DNA of 64,000 nucleotides from the NCBI RefSeq assembly GCF_007954505.1, contig NZ_CP042412.1:1488001-1552000 (forward strand), read 5' to 3'. The DNA comes from Microbacterium sp. CBA3102 (GTDB taxonomy: Bacteria > Actinomycetota > Actinomycetes > Actinomycetales > Microbacteriaceae). Positions 53,038 through 62,478 of the stretch are shown piece by piece. Under the pieces are notes generated by a model. That model was not told where the DNA came from, did not search any database, and worked only from the letters and a program-made list of their open reading frames with translations. Made by a program: the position numbers and the translations under genes. Each line of letters starts with the position of its first letter. Within the stretch, counting starts at the first letter, position 1.

Positions 53038-55430
53038 CCGTGCCCGCCGCCGGCCCCGGGGGTCTCGCCGTGCGCCGATGGATCCTCGATCTGGGAGCGA
53101 CCGCACTCCTCGTGACGACCGCGCTGATCGGCTTCTGGCCGACGTTCGCCGGTCCGTCCTTTCTCCCGGCCGCCGTCGGCGGCATCCTGATCGGGCTGGC
53201 GATCGCGGCCGTCGCGACCTGGCGACGATGGGGCATCCTGATCACGACGGGGCTCACGGTCGCCGCCTACTTCGTCTTCGGCGGGGCCCTCGCGCTCCCG
53301 CAGACCTCCCTCCTCGGCGTCATCCCGACGATCGAGACGCTGCAGAAGCTCGCGGTGGGGACCGTTACCGCCTGGAAGCAGATGCTCACCACCGTCGCCC
53401 CCGTGGCTGCGGTCGACGGACACCTGGTGGTCCCGTTCCTGCTGGCGCTCGTCGTCACCACGCTCACCGCGTCTCTCGCGCTCCGGCTGCCACAGGTCGC
53501 CTGGGCGCTGCTCCCGGCCGGGGTGCTGCTGATGCTCGTCATCGCCCTCGGCACGCCGGAGCCCGCCTTCCCTCTGGTGCAGGGGCTCGTCTTCGCCGTG
53601 GTGAGCATGTCGTGGCTCGCTCTGCGGCAACTGTGGGCACCACAGAACATGGCCGTCTCCGTCAGCGAGGTCGACCCTTCGCGTGCGACCCAGATGCGCA
53701 CCCGACGGCTGCTGGCCGGCGTCGCCGTGCTGGCCGTCGCCGCAGGCACCGGCGTCGCCGCGAGCGCCGTCGCGAACCCGGCACAGCCTCGGCACGTGTT
53801 CCGCGACGTGATCATCCCGCCGTTCGACATCCGCGACTACCCGAGCCCGTTGCAGGCGTTCCGCAAGAACGTGCGCGACGAGGCCTCCGAGACCCTCTTC
53901 ACGGTGCAGGGCCTCCCCCAGGGCGCACGCATCCGCACCGCGGTCATGGATCAGTTCGACGGCATGGTCTACAACGTCACGGACGGCGGCCCGACGTCGT
54001 CGAGCGCGTTCGCACCGTTGCGTTCCAACATGGCACCGGATGCCGAGGGCGTCCCGGTCACGCTGAAGTTCGCGATCGACGGCTACCGCGGTGTCTGGAT
54101 GCCGACCGCCGGAGAGCTGTCCGAGATCCGGTTCGAGGGAGCGCGCGCCGAAGACCTGCGTCGTGGCACGTACGTCAACACCGTGACCGGTACCGCGGTC
54201 GCGACGCCGAAGCTCACCCAGGGTGACGAGTACGTCGTGGATGCCGTCGTGCCCGCCGTCCCCGATGACGAACAGCTCGCCGAGGTGCCGTTCGGCAAGG
54301 TGGCGCTGCCGACGTCGAGCAACGTGCCGGAAGAGCTCACCTCGCTCGCGGCGGAGACCGTGTCGGGTGCGGAGACGCCGATCGAGCAGGTGCGGGCGTT
54401 GGAGAACTTCCTCTCCGAGGGCGGCTTCTTCAGCCACGGGCTCGAGGGAGAGGTGCTGTCCCGTGCGGGCCACACCGCCGAGCGCATCTCGACGCTGGTC
54501 GGTGCCGACCAGATGATCGGTGACGACGAGCAGTATGCCGTGGCGATGGCGCTGCTCGCGGGGCAGCTCGACATCCCGGCGCGCGTCGTCATGGGGTACT
54601 ACCCCGACGAGGAGCAGGCGGGGGAAGCGGTGTTCACCGCCACCGGCGACAACGTCCACGCCTGGGTCGAGGTGAACTTCGAGGGCATCGGTTGGGTGAC
54701 CTTCAACCCGACTCCGCCCGAAGACCAGGTGCCGAACGACCAGAACACCAAGCCCCGCGTCGACCCGAAGCCGCAGGTGCTGCAGCCGCCACCCCCGCCG
54801 CAGGAACCCGTCGATCTGCCGCCCACCCTTCCCGACGACCGGGAGTCCGAGGACGAGAGCCTGAACCTCGCCGGCATCATCGGTGCGATCCTCGTGATCG
54901 GTGGCATCTCGCTCGCGGTGATCGCGCTCCTCGCGTCGCCGTTCATCGTGATCGGCGCGTGGAAGGCCGCGAAGCGTCGGTCGCGCCGCGCCGCCGCGCG
55001 CGCCGCCGACCGCATCAGTGGTGGGTGGGACGAGCTGACCGATCGCGCGATCGACTACGGTGCGCGGCTCACGCCCGGAGGCACCCGGACCGAGGAAGCC
55101 GAGGTCGTGGCCACCGCGCTGACGGTTCCACAGGTCACCGCGCTCGCCGAGCGGGCCGACGCCGAGGTGTTCGGCCCCACAGAGCCGAGCCCACAAGACG
55201 TCGAGTCCTTCTGGCACGAGGTCGACGGCATTGTCGGCGGTCTCGGCAAGGACGCCGGTTTCTGGAAGCGCGTGAAGGCGCGCTTGAGCGTTCGCTCGCT
55301 CGTCGGCGGCACCGCGATCTCGAACGGCCTGCAGAGCCTCAAGGACGCCGCGACCGCGCGCGTACGCCGCGAACCTGGCACCATCAAGAACAGCACGACG
55401 CCCCCGTCCTCCGAGAGTGAGACCCCATGA
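53034..55430 (+). CDS. TgpA-like transglutaminase-fold membrane protein, catalytic residues substituted
   Basis: 798 residues. Six or so N-terminal membrane helices (about 18-240) precede an extracellular transglutaminase-like domain (about 440-570), a proline-rich linker, another membrane helix (about 615-645) and a cytoplasmic tail of about 150 residues. In active relatives the motif is G-D-C-E-Q-F; here it is G-D-D-E-Q-Y with Asp498 in place of the nucleophilic cysteine. His542 (NVHAWVEV) remains, but the third position is Asn558 (TFNPTP) instead of Asp/Glu. It is therefore probably a non-catalytic pseudoenzyme that binds peptide or glutamine side chains. Both ends overlap neighbouring genes by 4 bp. 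Confidence 0.9.
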   Translation: MTVPAAGPGGLAVRRWILDLGATALLVTTALIGFWPTFAGPSFLPAAVGGILIGLAIAAVATWRRWGILITTGLTVAAYFVFGGALALPQTSLLGVIPTIETLQKLAVGTVTAWKQMLTTVAPVAAVDGHLVVPFLLALVVTTLTASLALRLPQVAWALLPAGVLLMLVIALGTPEPAFPLVQGLVFAVVSMSWLALRQLWAPQNMAVSVSEVDPSRATQMRTRRLLAGVAVLAVAAGTGVAASAVANPAQPRHVFRDVIIPPFDIRDYPSPLQAFRKNVRDEASETLFTVQGLPQGARIRTAVMDQFDGMVYNVTDGGPTSSSAFAPLRSNMAPDAEGVPVTLKFAIDGYRGVWMPTAGELSEIRFEGARAEDLRRGTYVNTVTGTAVATPKLTQGDEYVVDAVVPAVPDDEQLAEVPFGKVALPTSSNVPEELTSLAAETVSGAETPIEQVRALENFLSEGGFFSHGLEGEVLSRAGHTAERISTLVGADQMIGDDEQYAVAMALLAGQLDIPARVVMGYYPDEEQAGEAVFTATGDNVHAWVEVNFEGIGWVTFNPTPPEDQVPNDQNTKPRVDPKPQVLQPPPPPQEPVDLPPTLPDDRESEDESLNLAGIIGAILVIGGISLAVIALLASPFIVIGAWKAAKRRSRRAAARAADRISGGWDELTDRAIDYGARLTPGGTRTEEAEVVATALTVPQVTALAERADAEVFGPTEPSPQDVESFWHEVDGIVGGLGKDAGFWKRVKARLSVRSLVGGTAISNGLQSLKDAATARVRREPGTIKNSTTPPSSESETP

Positions 55431-56710
55431 CGCAGCCTGCGCTCGATCAGATCGCGCCCCTCTCCCGTCGCGCGGTCGCCTATGTCATCGATGCCCTGAT
55501 CGCCGGGGGCCTCGCGATCGTGCTCGGCGGGGGACTCCTGGTCGCCGCGTCGCTCACCGGCAGTGTCGAGGGGATGGTGGGAGTCCTCCTCGTCGGCGGT
55601 CCGGTGGTGAGCCTGGTGCTGCTCGGCTGGTTCGTGGTCTACACCGTCATGCAGGCAGGGGCCGGCTCGATCGGCATGCGCGCCCAGGGCGTGCAGCTCG
55701 TCGCCGCTGCGGACGGCGGCCCGCTCGGCTTCGGGCGCGCACTGCTGCGCAACGTGATCTTCGGCCTCGCCGCGGCCGTCGTGGTGGGGTACTTCACTCC
55801 GCTCTTCGACGGGTCGGGGCGCTTCCAGGGGTGGCACGACAAGGTCGCAGGCTCTCTGATCCTGGATGCGCGGAAGACGGGTCCCGTCCGATCGGCGTCC
55901 GAGGCCACCTCCTCCTCGTCCGCCTCTGCGCCGGGCCTTGCTACACCGACGACCGGACCGGCGATCCCTGGACTCCCGCAGTCCGTTCCGGCTGCTTCGG
56001 CGGCGTCGGCTGCTCCGGCTGCTCCGACCCCGGCTGCTCCGGCCCCGGCTGCTCCGGCATCCTCATCCCTCCCGCCGCGGCCGGCTGCGCCCCCTGCGCC
56101 GGTGGCCGAGAGCGGATCCCTCATCGCCTTCGTCCCGGGCATCACCCAGGATGCGCCGTCGCGGTCGGAGCCTCCCGCGCAGCTCGAGCCCGAACTCGAT
56201 GCGACCGTCCAGCAGCACCCCGTGGCTCCCGTGACGCCGCCCGTCCCGCCCGCCCCTCCGGCGCCGGTCGCTGCTCCGCCGGTCGCTGCTCCGCCGGTCC
56301 CGCCGCTCCCGGTGGCACCCGCGCCGGCAGCGCCGGAGGTCGTCGAACAGGACGACGACCTCGAAGAGACCCGGATCAGCGTCCCCGGCCATCGTCTGGT
56401 CTTCACGTGGGATGACGGCACACGGGTCTCCGTCTCGCGACGGACCATCTTCGGCCGCAACCCCGCCCCGGAGGAGGGGGCGACGCTCGTGCCCGTGCGC
56501 GACGAGACGCTGTCGCTCTCCAAGACGCATTTCGAGGCCGCCGCCGAGACCTCCGGCGGATGGGTGCGGGATCGCCACTCGACCAACGGGATGACCATTG
56601 TCCGTGACGGCCAGCGCATCGCGTGCCCGGCAGGGCAGCGGGTGCCAGTGCGTCTGGGCGACGCGATCGAGATCGGCGACCGCATCGTGACGATCGGCGG
56701 ATACGCATGA
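55427..56710 (+). CDS. RDD-FHA membrane protein 1
   Basis: 427 residues. An N-terminal RDD domain (about 10-150) has three or more membrane helices (RRAVAYVIDAL, QAGAGSIGMRAQGVQL, FQGWHDKVAGS). A long Ala/Pro-rich linker (about 165-310) leads to a C-terminal FHA domain (about 330-427) with FGRNP, LSKTHFEA and STNGMTI intact. FHA domains bind phosphothreonine, so this would dock phosphorylated partners at the membrane, presumably targets of the kinase in the same operon. A second RDD-FHA protein lies at 61101. The start overlaps the TgpA-like gene. Confidence 0.92.
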   Translation: MTQPALDQIAPLSRRAVAYVIDALIAGGLAIVLGGGLLVAASLTGSVEGMVGVLLVGGPVVSLVLLGWFVVYTVMQAGAGSIGMRAQGVQLVAAADGGPLGFGRALLRNVIFGLAAAVVVGYFTPLFDGSGRFQGWHDKVAGSLILDARKTGPVRSASEATSSSSASAPGLATPTTGPAIPGLPQSVPAASAASAAPAAPTPAAPAPAAPASSSLPPRPAAPPAPVAESGSLIAFVPGITQDAPSRSEPPAQLEPELDATVQQHPVAPVTPPVPPAPPAPVAAPPVAAPPVPPLPVAPAPAAPEVVEQDDDLEETRISVPGHRLVFTWDDGTRVSVSRRTIFGRNPAPEEGATLVPVRDETLSLSKTHFEAAAETSGGWVRDRHSTNGMTIVRDGQRIACPAGQRVPVRLGDAIEIGDRIVTIGGYA

Positions 56711-57525
56711 GGCCGGGACTCATCGTCTCCACCGGGTCGGCGACGCATCCGGGGCTCCGGCGCGCGCTGAACGAAGACGCGCATCTGGCTTCGGCCCCGG
56801 TGTTCCTGGTCGCCGACGGGATGGGCGGGCACGAGGCCGGTGAGCGCGCGAGTGCCGCCGTCATCGCCGAGTTCGCCCGGTACATCGGTCGACCGGCGCT
56901 CGAGCTCGACGACGTCCGGCACGCCCTCTCCGTCTCGCGGACGAGCGTCGAGGATCTGTCGACCTCGGGCAACGGACGCGCCGGGACGACCCTCAGCGGT
57001 GTCGTCATCGCCTCGGTCGACGGCATGGGGTACTGGCTTGCGGTCAACATCGGAGACTCCCGGACCTATCGTCTCGCCGACGGCGAGCTGGAGCAGATCA
57101 GTGTCGATCACTCCGTGGTGCAGGAGCTGATCGAGTCCGGTGAGCTCTCCGTCGAAGATGCCGTCTCGGATCGCCGCCGGAACATCATCACCCGCGCCAT
57201 CGGTGCAAGTAGCACGGGCGACGCCGACTACTGGATGTTCCCCGCCGAACTCGGCGATCGCATCCTCGTCTGCTCGGACGGTCTCACCTCCGAAGTGCCG
57301 GACACGCGTATCCGCGAGGTGCTGGCCTCGGAATCCGATCCGCAGAAGGCCGCCGACGCCTTGACAGCCGATGCGGTGAGCGCCGGGGGTCGAGACAACA
57401 TCACCGTGATCGTCGTGGACGCGGTCTCGGTCGCGTCGCGGCCGGGAACGCTGACGGCCACCGACGACGACGACATCGACGCCGACACGCGTCCACGAGA
57501 AGCCACAGCAGGAGGGGTTCGCTGA
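56707..57525 (+). CDS. PP2C-family Ser/Thr protein phosphatase (PrpC/PstP-like)
   Basis: 272 residues from ATG 56707, overlapping the previous stop. The PPM motifs are complete: RALNEDAHL (metal Asp24), VADGMGGHEAGE (Asp37-Gly38), GDSRTYRLADG, VCSDGLTSEV and GGRDNITVIVVD. A short acidic tail follows, without a membrane helix, unlike the membrane-bound PstP of many actinobacteria. It would reverse phosphorylation by the kinase encoded two genes downstream. Confidence 0.95.
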   Translation: MRPGLIVSTGSATHPGLRRALNEDAHLASAPVFLVADGMGGHEAGERASAAVIAEFARYIGRPALELDDVRHALSVSRTSVEDLSTSGNGRAGTTLSGVVIASVDGMGYWLAVNIGDSRTYRLADGELEQISVDHSVVQELIESGELSVEDAVSDRRRNIITRAIGASSTGDADYWMFPAELGDRILVCSDGLTSEVPDTRIREVLASESDPQKAADALTADAVSAGGRDNITVIVVDAVSVASRPGTLTATDDDDIDADTRPREATAGGVR

Positions 57526-58754
57526 TGCAGACCATCTACCGACCGGGACAGTGGTACCTGATCGTCATCCCCGGCGCGCTCGTCGCGCTCCCGCCCGATG
57601 TCCCCGGCGATGTCGTCGCCCGGCTGTGGGAACGGCTGCCGGAGGCGAAGACGCTCGCAACCGTCGTCGATCTCCTGACGACGCAGGCGGGCCGGTCCTT
57701 CACGTCGTTGCCGTCGTTCGTCGCCGCCGTCGCCGAGGGAGGAGACGTGCGCATCGCCCTCCGAGGTGACGTCTCGGCACACGTGACGACCGCGACGGAA
57801 TCCCTCGAGCTGTCCGGGGCGGACGTCACCACCTGGAACGAGCGGTTCCTCGGTGGCGCGACGACGATCGACATCACGGTCGAGACGACGACCGAGGCCG
57901 ACGGCCTCCCCGTGCAGAGCGGGATCGTGCGGGCTGCCGCGGTGAGCGCCGAGCTCGAGCCGAGCGACGCCGATCCGCTGACCAGTGCGCTCGGCCCGGC
58001 CCCCGTGCTCGCCGAACCCGCTGCAGCCGTGCAGGCCCCGGAGCCGGTGGCCGTGGAGCCCGAGCCGGCGCCGGAGCCGGCGGCCGTGGAGCCCGAGCCG
58101 GCGCCCGAGCCCGAGCCGACTCCTGCGCCCGAACCCGAGCCGACTCCTGCGCCGGTCATCGAGGATGCGTTCCTCCCACCGACCGAGGTGACGCTCGCAC
58201 CGCCCGTCGACGACGACTTCGATCAGCTCTGGGGTGCGACCGTGCACTCGGTCGGTGCCGCAGCCGCGGCGCCCACCCCCGTCCCGGTCGAAGGCGATCA
58301 TGACGGGGCGACCGTCTCCGCGGCCGACCTGCGTGCGCTCCGCCAGCAGCCTCCCGTCGCCGATGATGTCGCGACCGACGTGCTCGACGTGACCCCGGTG
58401 CCGTCCATCGCTTCGACGGGCCGCGTGCGTCTCTCCACCGGTCAGGTGGCGGCGCTCGATCGCACGGTCATCATCGGCCGACGCCCGCGATCGACCCGTG
58501 CGAGCGGTGCGAACCTCCCGCACCTGATCGCCGTCGAGAGCCCGCAGCAGGACATCTCGCGCAGCCACCTCGAAGTGCGGCCGGAAGGTGACACCGTCGT
58601 GGTCATCGACCTGCACACCACGAACGGCTCCACCCTGCTCCGTCCCGGTGCCGACCCGGTGCGGCTGCATCCCGGGGAGCAGACGCTCGTGCTGTCCGGC
58701 GATGTCGTGGATCTCGGCGACGGAGTGACCGTCGCGTTCGAGGAGCTGCCGTGA
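57525..58754 (+). CDS. FHA domain protein with N-terminal conserved region
   Basis: 409 residues. The N-terminal 125 residues form a compact alpha/beta region without a family I recognise (GQWYLIVIPGALVALPP; SFTSLPSFVAAV). A Glu/Pro-rich linker (about 175-215) and a further spacer follow. A C-terminal FHA domain (about 300-409) has IIGRRP, ISRSHLEV and TTNGSTL, the conserved pThr-binding set. It is placed directly between the phosphatase and the kinase, and is likely a phospho-dependent adaptor of the module. ATG 57525 overlaps the PP2C stop by 1 bp; the next gene begins inside its stop. Confidence 0.92.
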   Translation: MQTIYRPGQWYLIVIPGALVALPPDVPGDVVARLWERLPEAKTLATVVDLLTTQAGRSFTSLPSFVAAVAEGGDVRIALRGDVSAHVTTATESLELSGADVTTWNERFLGGATTIDITVETTTEADGLPVQSGIVRAAAVSAELEPSDADPLTSALGPAPVLAEPAAAVQAPEPVAVEPEPAPEPAAVEPEPAPEPEPTPAPEPEPTPAPVIEDAFLPPTEVTLAPPVDDDFDQLWGATVHSVGAAAAAPTPVPVEGDHDGATVSAADLRALRQQPPVADDVATDVLDVTPVPSIASTGRVRLSTGQVAALDRTVIIGRRPRSTRASGANLPHLIAVESPQQDISRSHLEVRPEGDTVVVIDLHTTNGSTLLRPGADPVRLHPGEQTLVLSGDVVDLGDGVTVAFEELP

Positions 58755-60379
58755 CGCGTCGCCCCTCCCCGCCGCCCGATCTGCCGGGCTTCACCTATGT
58801 GGAGCCGCTGGGCACCGGCGGTTTCGCCGATGTCTTCCTGTACGAGCAGGAGATGCCGCGTCGCCGAGTCGCGGTGAAGGTGCTGGTCGCCGACCGCATC
58901 TCGAGTGGTGCGGCGCAGGAGTTCGCCGACGAGGCCAACGTGATGGCGATGCTCTCGACGCATCCGGCCATCGTCACGATCTACCAGGCGGGTGTCGCCG
59001 GCGACGGTCGCCCCTACCTGGTGATGGAGTACTGCCCGCGGCCGAACCTCCAGATCCGCTCCCGCAAGGAGCCGTTCTCGGTCGCCGAGGCTCTGCGCGT
59101 CGGCATCCAGGTCGCCGGAGCCGTCGAGACCGCGCACCGGGCGGGCGTGCTGCATCGCGACATCAAGCCGGCCAACATCCTCGTCACGGAGTACAACCGG
59201 CCGGCCCTCACCGACTTCGGCATCGCATCGACGACCGGAGCGACGGGTGAGGCCTCCGGCATGTCCATCCCCTGGTCTCCGCCGGAGTCGTTCGCGGAGC
59301 CTCCGCAGAGTGGTCCGCGCACCGATGTCTGGGCGCTCGGCGCCACGCTGTACACGCTGCTGGCGGGTCGTTCGCCCTTCGAGCGGACCGGCGAACGCAA
59401 CTCGAGCGCCGATCTGATCGAGCGCATCGAGCGCGCCGCTCTCCCCTCACTGAAGAGGCCGGATTCGCCGGAGAGTCTGCAGAGGCTCCTCGAACGGTCG
59501 ATGGCGAAGAACCCCGCCGATCGCTTCCCGAGCGCGGTGGCATTCGCGCGGGCGCTGCAGAAGGTGCAGATCGAGCTCTCCCACTCGGTGACCCCGATCG
59601 ACATCGTCGACGACCATCCGCCGGCGGAAGACCTGGAGGACGACGGCGACGGTCTGACGCGGGTGCGGGAGATCGTCAGCATCGACCCCGAACTGGCGTC
59701 GTTCACCCGCCCCTCGGCCCAGACGCAGCGGAAGGAACCGCCGGTTCCGCTGTCGGGCATTCCGCGATTCGACGCCCCGACGCCCGAGGAACCGCTCGTC
59801 GAGCAGACCCAGTTGCGCCCGCCGACTCCGACGGCCGCGGCTCCACTCGCCCCCTCCGCCGACGACCGAACCATCGCGCGAGCGCCGATGGTGGTCGCCC
59901 CGGAAGAGGCGACGCCACCTCCGGCCGTGTCGGCTGCTCCTGTCGCGGCTTCGGGAGAGCCGCCGGCGCCGCGCAGTCGCAAGGGCCTCTGGATCGTGCT
60001 CGCTGCCGCCGCGGTCGTACTCGTGGTCGGCGGGGTCGTCGGGATGAACCTCCTGGTGGCGGGTGTCACCCCCGAAGCGCAGGAGACCGAGCAGGCCGTG
60101 GAGCCGAAGGACGTCGGCACGGACGTCGTGCCGAAGGTCACCGAGATCTCCGGGACGCGCGAGGGCGATCGGATCGTGTTCACCTGGACCAATCCGAGTC
60201 CGCTCGAGGGCGACTCGTTCATCTGGACACCGGTCGCGGTGTCGGGAGAGGTCGATCCGCACCAGACGCCGGATGCGACCGCGACGGTCCCCGCAGCGGC
60301 GGGCACCGTCTGCATCGACGTGATGCTGCGGCGCGACGACGGTCGTGCCTCGGAAACCGTGCGGGGGTGTGTGGAGTGA
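58751..60379 (+). CDS. Membrane Ser/Thr protein kinase with small extracellular domain
   Basis: 542 residues from GTG 58751. A Hanks-type kinase domain (about 12-275) has GTGGFADV, catalytic Lys43 (VAVKVL), HRDIKPANIL (Asp137), DFG (Asp155) and TDVWALGATL. A disordered juxtamembrane region leads to one membrane helix (about 412-434). The extracellular part is a single FN3-like domain of about 90 residues with two cysteines; there are no PASTA repeats, so it is not a PknB-type muropeptide sensor. It probably phosphorylates the operon's FHA partners and perhaps the motor protein. Overlap with both neighbours is 4 bp. Confidence 0.95.
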   Translation: MTRRPSPPPDLPGFTYVEPLGTGGFADVFLYEQEMPRRRVAVKVLVADRISSGAAQEFADEANVMAMLSTHPAIVTIYQAGVAGDGRPYLVMEYCPRPNLQIRSRKEPFSVAEALRVGIQVAGAVETAHRAGVLHRDIKPANILVTEYNRPALTDFGIASTTGATGEASGMSIPWSPPESFAEPPQSGPRTDVWALGATLYTLLAGRSPFERTGERNSSADLIERIERAALPSLKRPDSPESLQRLLERSMAKNPADRFPSAVAFARALQKVQIELSHSVTPIDIVDDHPPAEDLEDDGDGLTRVREIVSIDPELASFTRPSAQTQRKEPPVPLSGIPRFDAPTPEEPLVEQTQLRPPTPTAAAPLAPSADDRTIARAPMVVAPEEATPPPAVSAAPVAASGEPPAPRSRKGLWIVLAAAAVVLVVGGVVGMNLLVAGVTPEAQETEQAVEPKDVGTDVVPKVTEISGTREGDRIVFTWTNPSPLEGDSFIWTPVAVSGEVDPHQTPDATATVPAAAGTVCIDVMLRRDDGRASETVRGCVE

Positions 60380-61104
60380 CGAGTGCAGGAGGGGTGACCG
60401 TCGAGTTCGCGGGGGAGTACTTCCGCGTGAGCCGTGGCGATCGATTCATCGTGGGACGCGAGGGCGATCTCGAGCTCGACGACAATCTGTTCCTGCATCG
60501 GCACTTCCTGGAGATCACCGACTCCGACGGGCTGTGGTGGCTGTCGAACGTCGGTACCCGGCTCACCGCGACGGTGACCGACTCGGCGGGTGGCGTGCAG
60601 GCGTGGCTGGCGCCGGGTGCTCGGCTCCCACTCGTCTTCGAGAAGACGACGATCGTCTTCAGCGCGGGGCCGACCACCTACGAGCTCACCTTGCATGCAG
60701 CGGAGCCGACGTTTCGCGCGACCAGGCGCGAGCACGACGACGACGGAGCGTCCACGATCGGCGACGTTCCGCTGACCCTCAGCCAGAAGCTGCTCATCCT
60801 GGCGCTCGCCGAACCCCAGTTGCGCAGGGACGGCACCGGGATGAGTGAGATCCCGACCTCGGCGAAGGCGGCGGAGCGGCTGGGCTGGACGGTCACCCGG
60901 TTCAACCGCAAGCTCGACAACGTCTGCGACAAGTTCGACCGGGTCGGTGTGCCCGGCATGCGCGGCGGGCAACGCAGTTTCGCGACCAACAGGCGCGCAC
61001 GCCTGGTCGAGCATGTGATCGCCTCGCGTCTGGTCGGCAAGAGCGACCTGCCGCTGCTCGACACCGAGCATTCCATCGACGACGTCGAGGGAGAGCAGGA
61101 GTGA
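60376..61104 (+). CDS. FHA-like domain fused to a helix-turn-helix-like C-terminal domain
   Basis: 242 residues from GTG 60376 (GTGA overlap); a GTG three codons upstream is possible. The N-terminal domain has FHA strands (FIVGREGDLELDD), but the usual S-R-x-H is L-H-R-H and the S/T-N-G turn is missing, so phosphothreonine binding may be weak or lost. The C-terminal half (about 135-225: LTLSQKLLILALAEPQLR, SAKAAERLGWTVTRFNRKLD) looks like a winged helix found in FHA regulators. It could link the kinase module to transcription; this is inference. Confidence 0.82.
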   Translation: MTSAGGVTVEFAGEYFRVSRGDRFIVGREGDLELDDNLFLHRHFLEITDSDGLWWLSNVGTRLTATVTDSAGGVQAWLAPGARLPLVFEKTTIVFSAGPTTYELTLHAAEPTFRATRREHDDDGASTIGDVPLTLSQKLLILALAEPQLRRDGTGMSEIPTSAKAAERLGWTVTRFNRKLDNVCDKFDRVGVPGMRGGQRSFATNRRARLVEHVIASRLVGKSDLPLLDTEHSIDDVEGEQE

Positions 61105-62435
61105 TCTGGGAGATCGACGACCGCGCGCCCGAGGTCGAAGGACTCGACGCGCACGGACGCCCGGACCCCGCGTACGCGGAGGCTCTCGGCCTGCGCCCCG
61201 CCGGACGGGGTGCGCGTGTGCTCGCTGCCCTGATCGAGTGGACGGTGGCGGTCGTCATCGCCCTCCCGGCCCTCATCGCTCTGACGCCGGTGCTCGCGCA
61301 GGCGGCGTCAGGACGGTTCGACGCGGAGGAGTTCTTCGCGCGGGAGGATCTGGTGTGGCTCATCGTGGCCGCCGCGGTGTCCCAAGGGCTCATGATCGCC
61401 TACCTCGTCGTCCAGCTCGTCCTGCATGGCCGCAAGGGAGTAACGCTCGGCAAGGCGATCTGCGGTATCCGTTCCGTGAACGTCCGGACTCTCGAGCGTC
61501 CCGGCTTCTGGCGCGGCGCGGTCGTGCGCTACCTCGTCGCGTACGCCTCGCTCCTCGTTCCGCTCATCGGGCCGGTACTGGTGATCATGCTCTCCCCGCT
61601 CTTCGACATCGAGCGGCGAGGACGCGGATGGCTCGACCTCGCCGCCGCGACCTGGTTCGTGGACGTGCGCGGCGGCCTGAATCCCTATGACCAGAAGCGG
61701 ATGCGTATCGCGCGCAAGCGTGTGAAGACGCCCGAGCACGAGGAGAAGGCGCCCCTCCCGTCGCTCGCCACCCCGGTGCACCGGGATGCTCCGGCCGAGT
61801 ACGTCCCGAGCGCGCGCCTCTCGGGAGGCGTCATCGGAGCGCACCGGTCCGCCGCGGGACCTGCCCCTGAGCGTCCGGAGACTCCGGCTCCTGGCTCCCT
61901 CGTGTCGTCGACACCGCCCTCCCTGGCCACCGTCACCCCGCCCCCGGCTCCCGCGCCGGCTCCCGCGGCATCGCCCGCGCCCGTGATCCCACCCGCGCCC
62001 GCACCCGTGATGCCACCCGCACCCGCAGCACAGCCGGTTCCTGCCCCCGAGCCGCCGGTCCCTGCTCCCGCCGCCGTTCCCGCCGATGTGCCGGTGGTTC
62101 CCGCCGGAGTGCGGGCGATCCTCGTGCTCGACACCGGTGAGCGCGTCGAGGTGCGCGGCACCACGCTGTTCGGGAGGTCGCCGAGCGCGGCAGCCGGCGA
62201 GGGCGAAGCGCTCCTGGTCCCGGTCGTCGACGACACGCGTTCGGTGTCCAAGACGCACATCGCGGTGATGCCGGCTCGACGGGGCGTGTTCATCGTCGAT
62301 CGCGCGTCGACCAACGGCAGCGCGATCGTCCGAGACGGTGTCGAGACCGCGCTGGCCGCCGGACACCCGGCCGAGCTGCGGACCGGGGACACGGTGCGCT
62401 TCGGCGATCGGTTCCTGCAGGTGGAGTGGGTATGA
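61101..62435 (+). CDS. RDD-FHA membrane protein 2
   Basis: 444 residues from GTG 61101, overlapping the previous stop. The RDD domain (about 30-195) has three membrane helices and GRKGVTLGKAICGIRSV. A long Pro/Ala linker with APAP/MPPAPA repeats (about 250-330) follows, then a C-terminal FHA domain (about 340-444) with LFGRSP, VSKTHIAV and STNGSAI. It shares domain order with the protein at 55427, though overall similarity outside the motifs is low, so it is an old duplication or parallel fusion. A gap of 43 bp separates it from the motor gene. Confidence 0.92.
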   Translation: MIWEIDDRAPEVEGLDAHGRPDPAYAEALGLRPAGRGARVLAALIEWTVAVVIALPALIALTPVLAQAASGRFDAEEFFAREDLVWLIVAAAVSQGLMIAYLVVQLVLHGRKGVTLGKAICGIRSVNVRTLERPGFWRGAVVRYLVAYASLLVPLIGPVLVIMLSPLFDIERRGRGWLDLAAATWFVDVRGGLNPYDQKRMRIARKRVKTPEHEEKAPLPSLATPVHRDAPAEYVPSARLSGGVIGAHRSAAGPAPERPETPAPGSLVSSTPPSLATVTPPPAPAPAPAASPAPVIPPAPAPVMPPAPAAQPVPAPEPPVPAPAAVPADVPVVPAGVRAILVLDTGERVEVRGTTLFGRSPSAAAGEGEALLVPVVDDTRSVSKTHIAVMPARRGVFIVDRASTNGSAIVRDGVETALAAGHPAELRTGDTVRFGDRFLQVEWV

Positions 62436-62478
62436 CCCGGAGAAGTGAGATGCGCCCCCGGCGCGGTGAGGACGAGCG

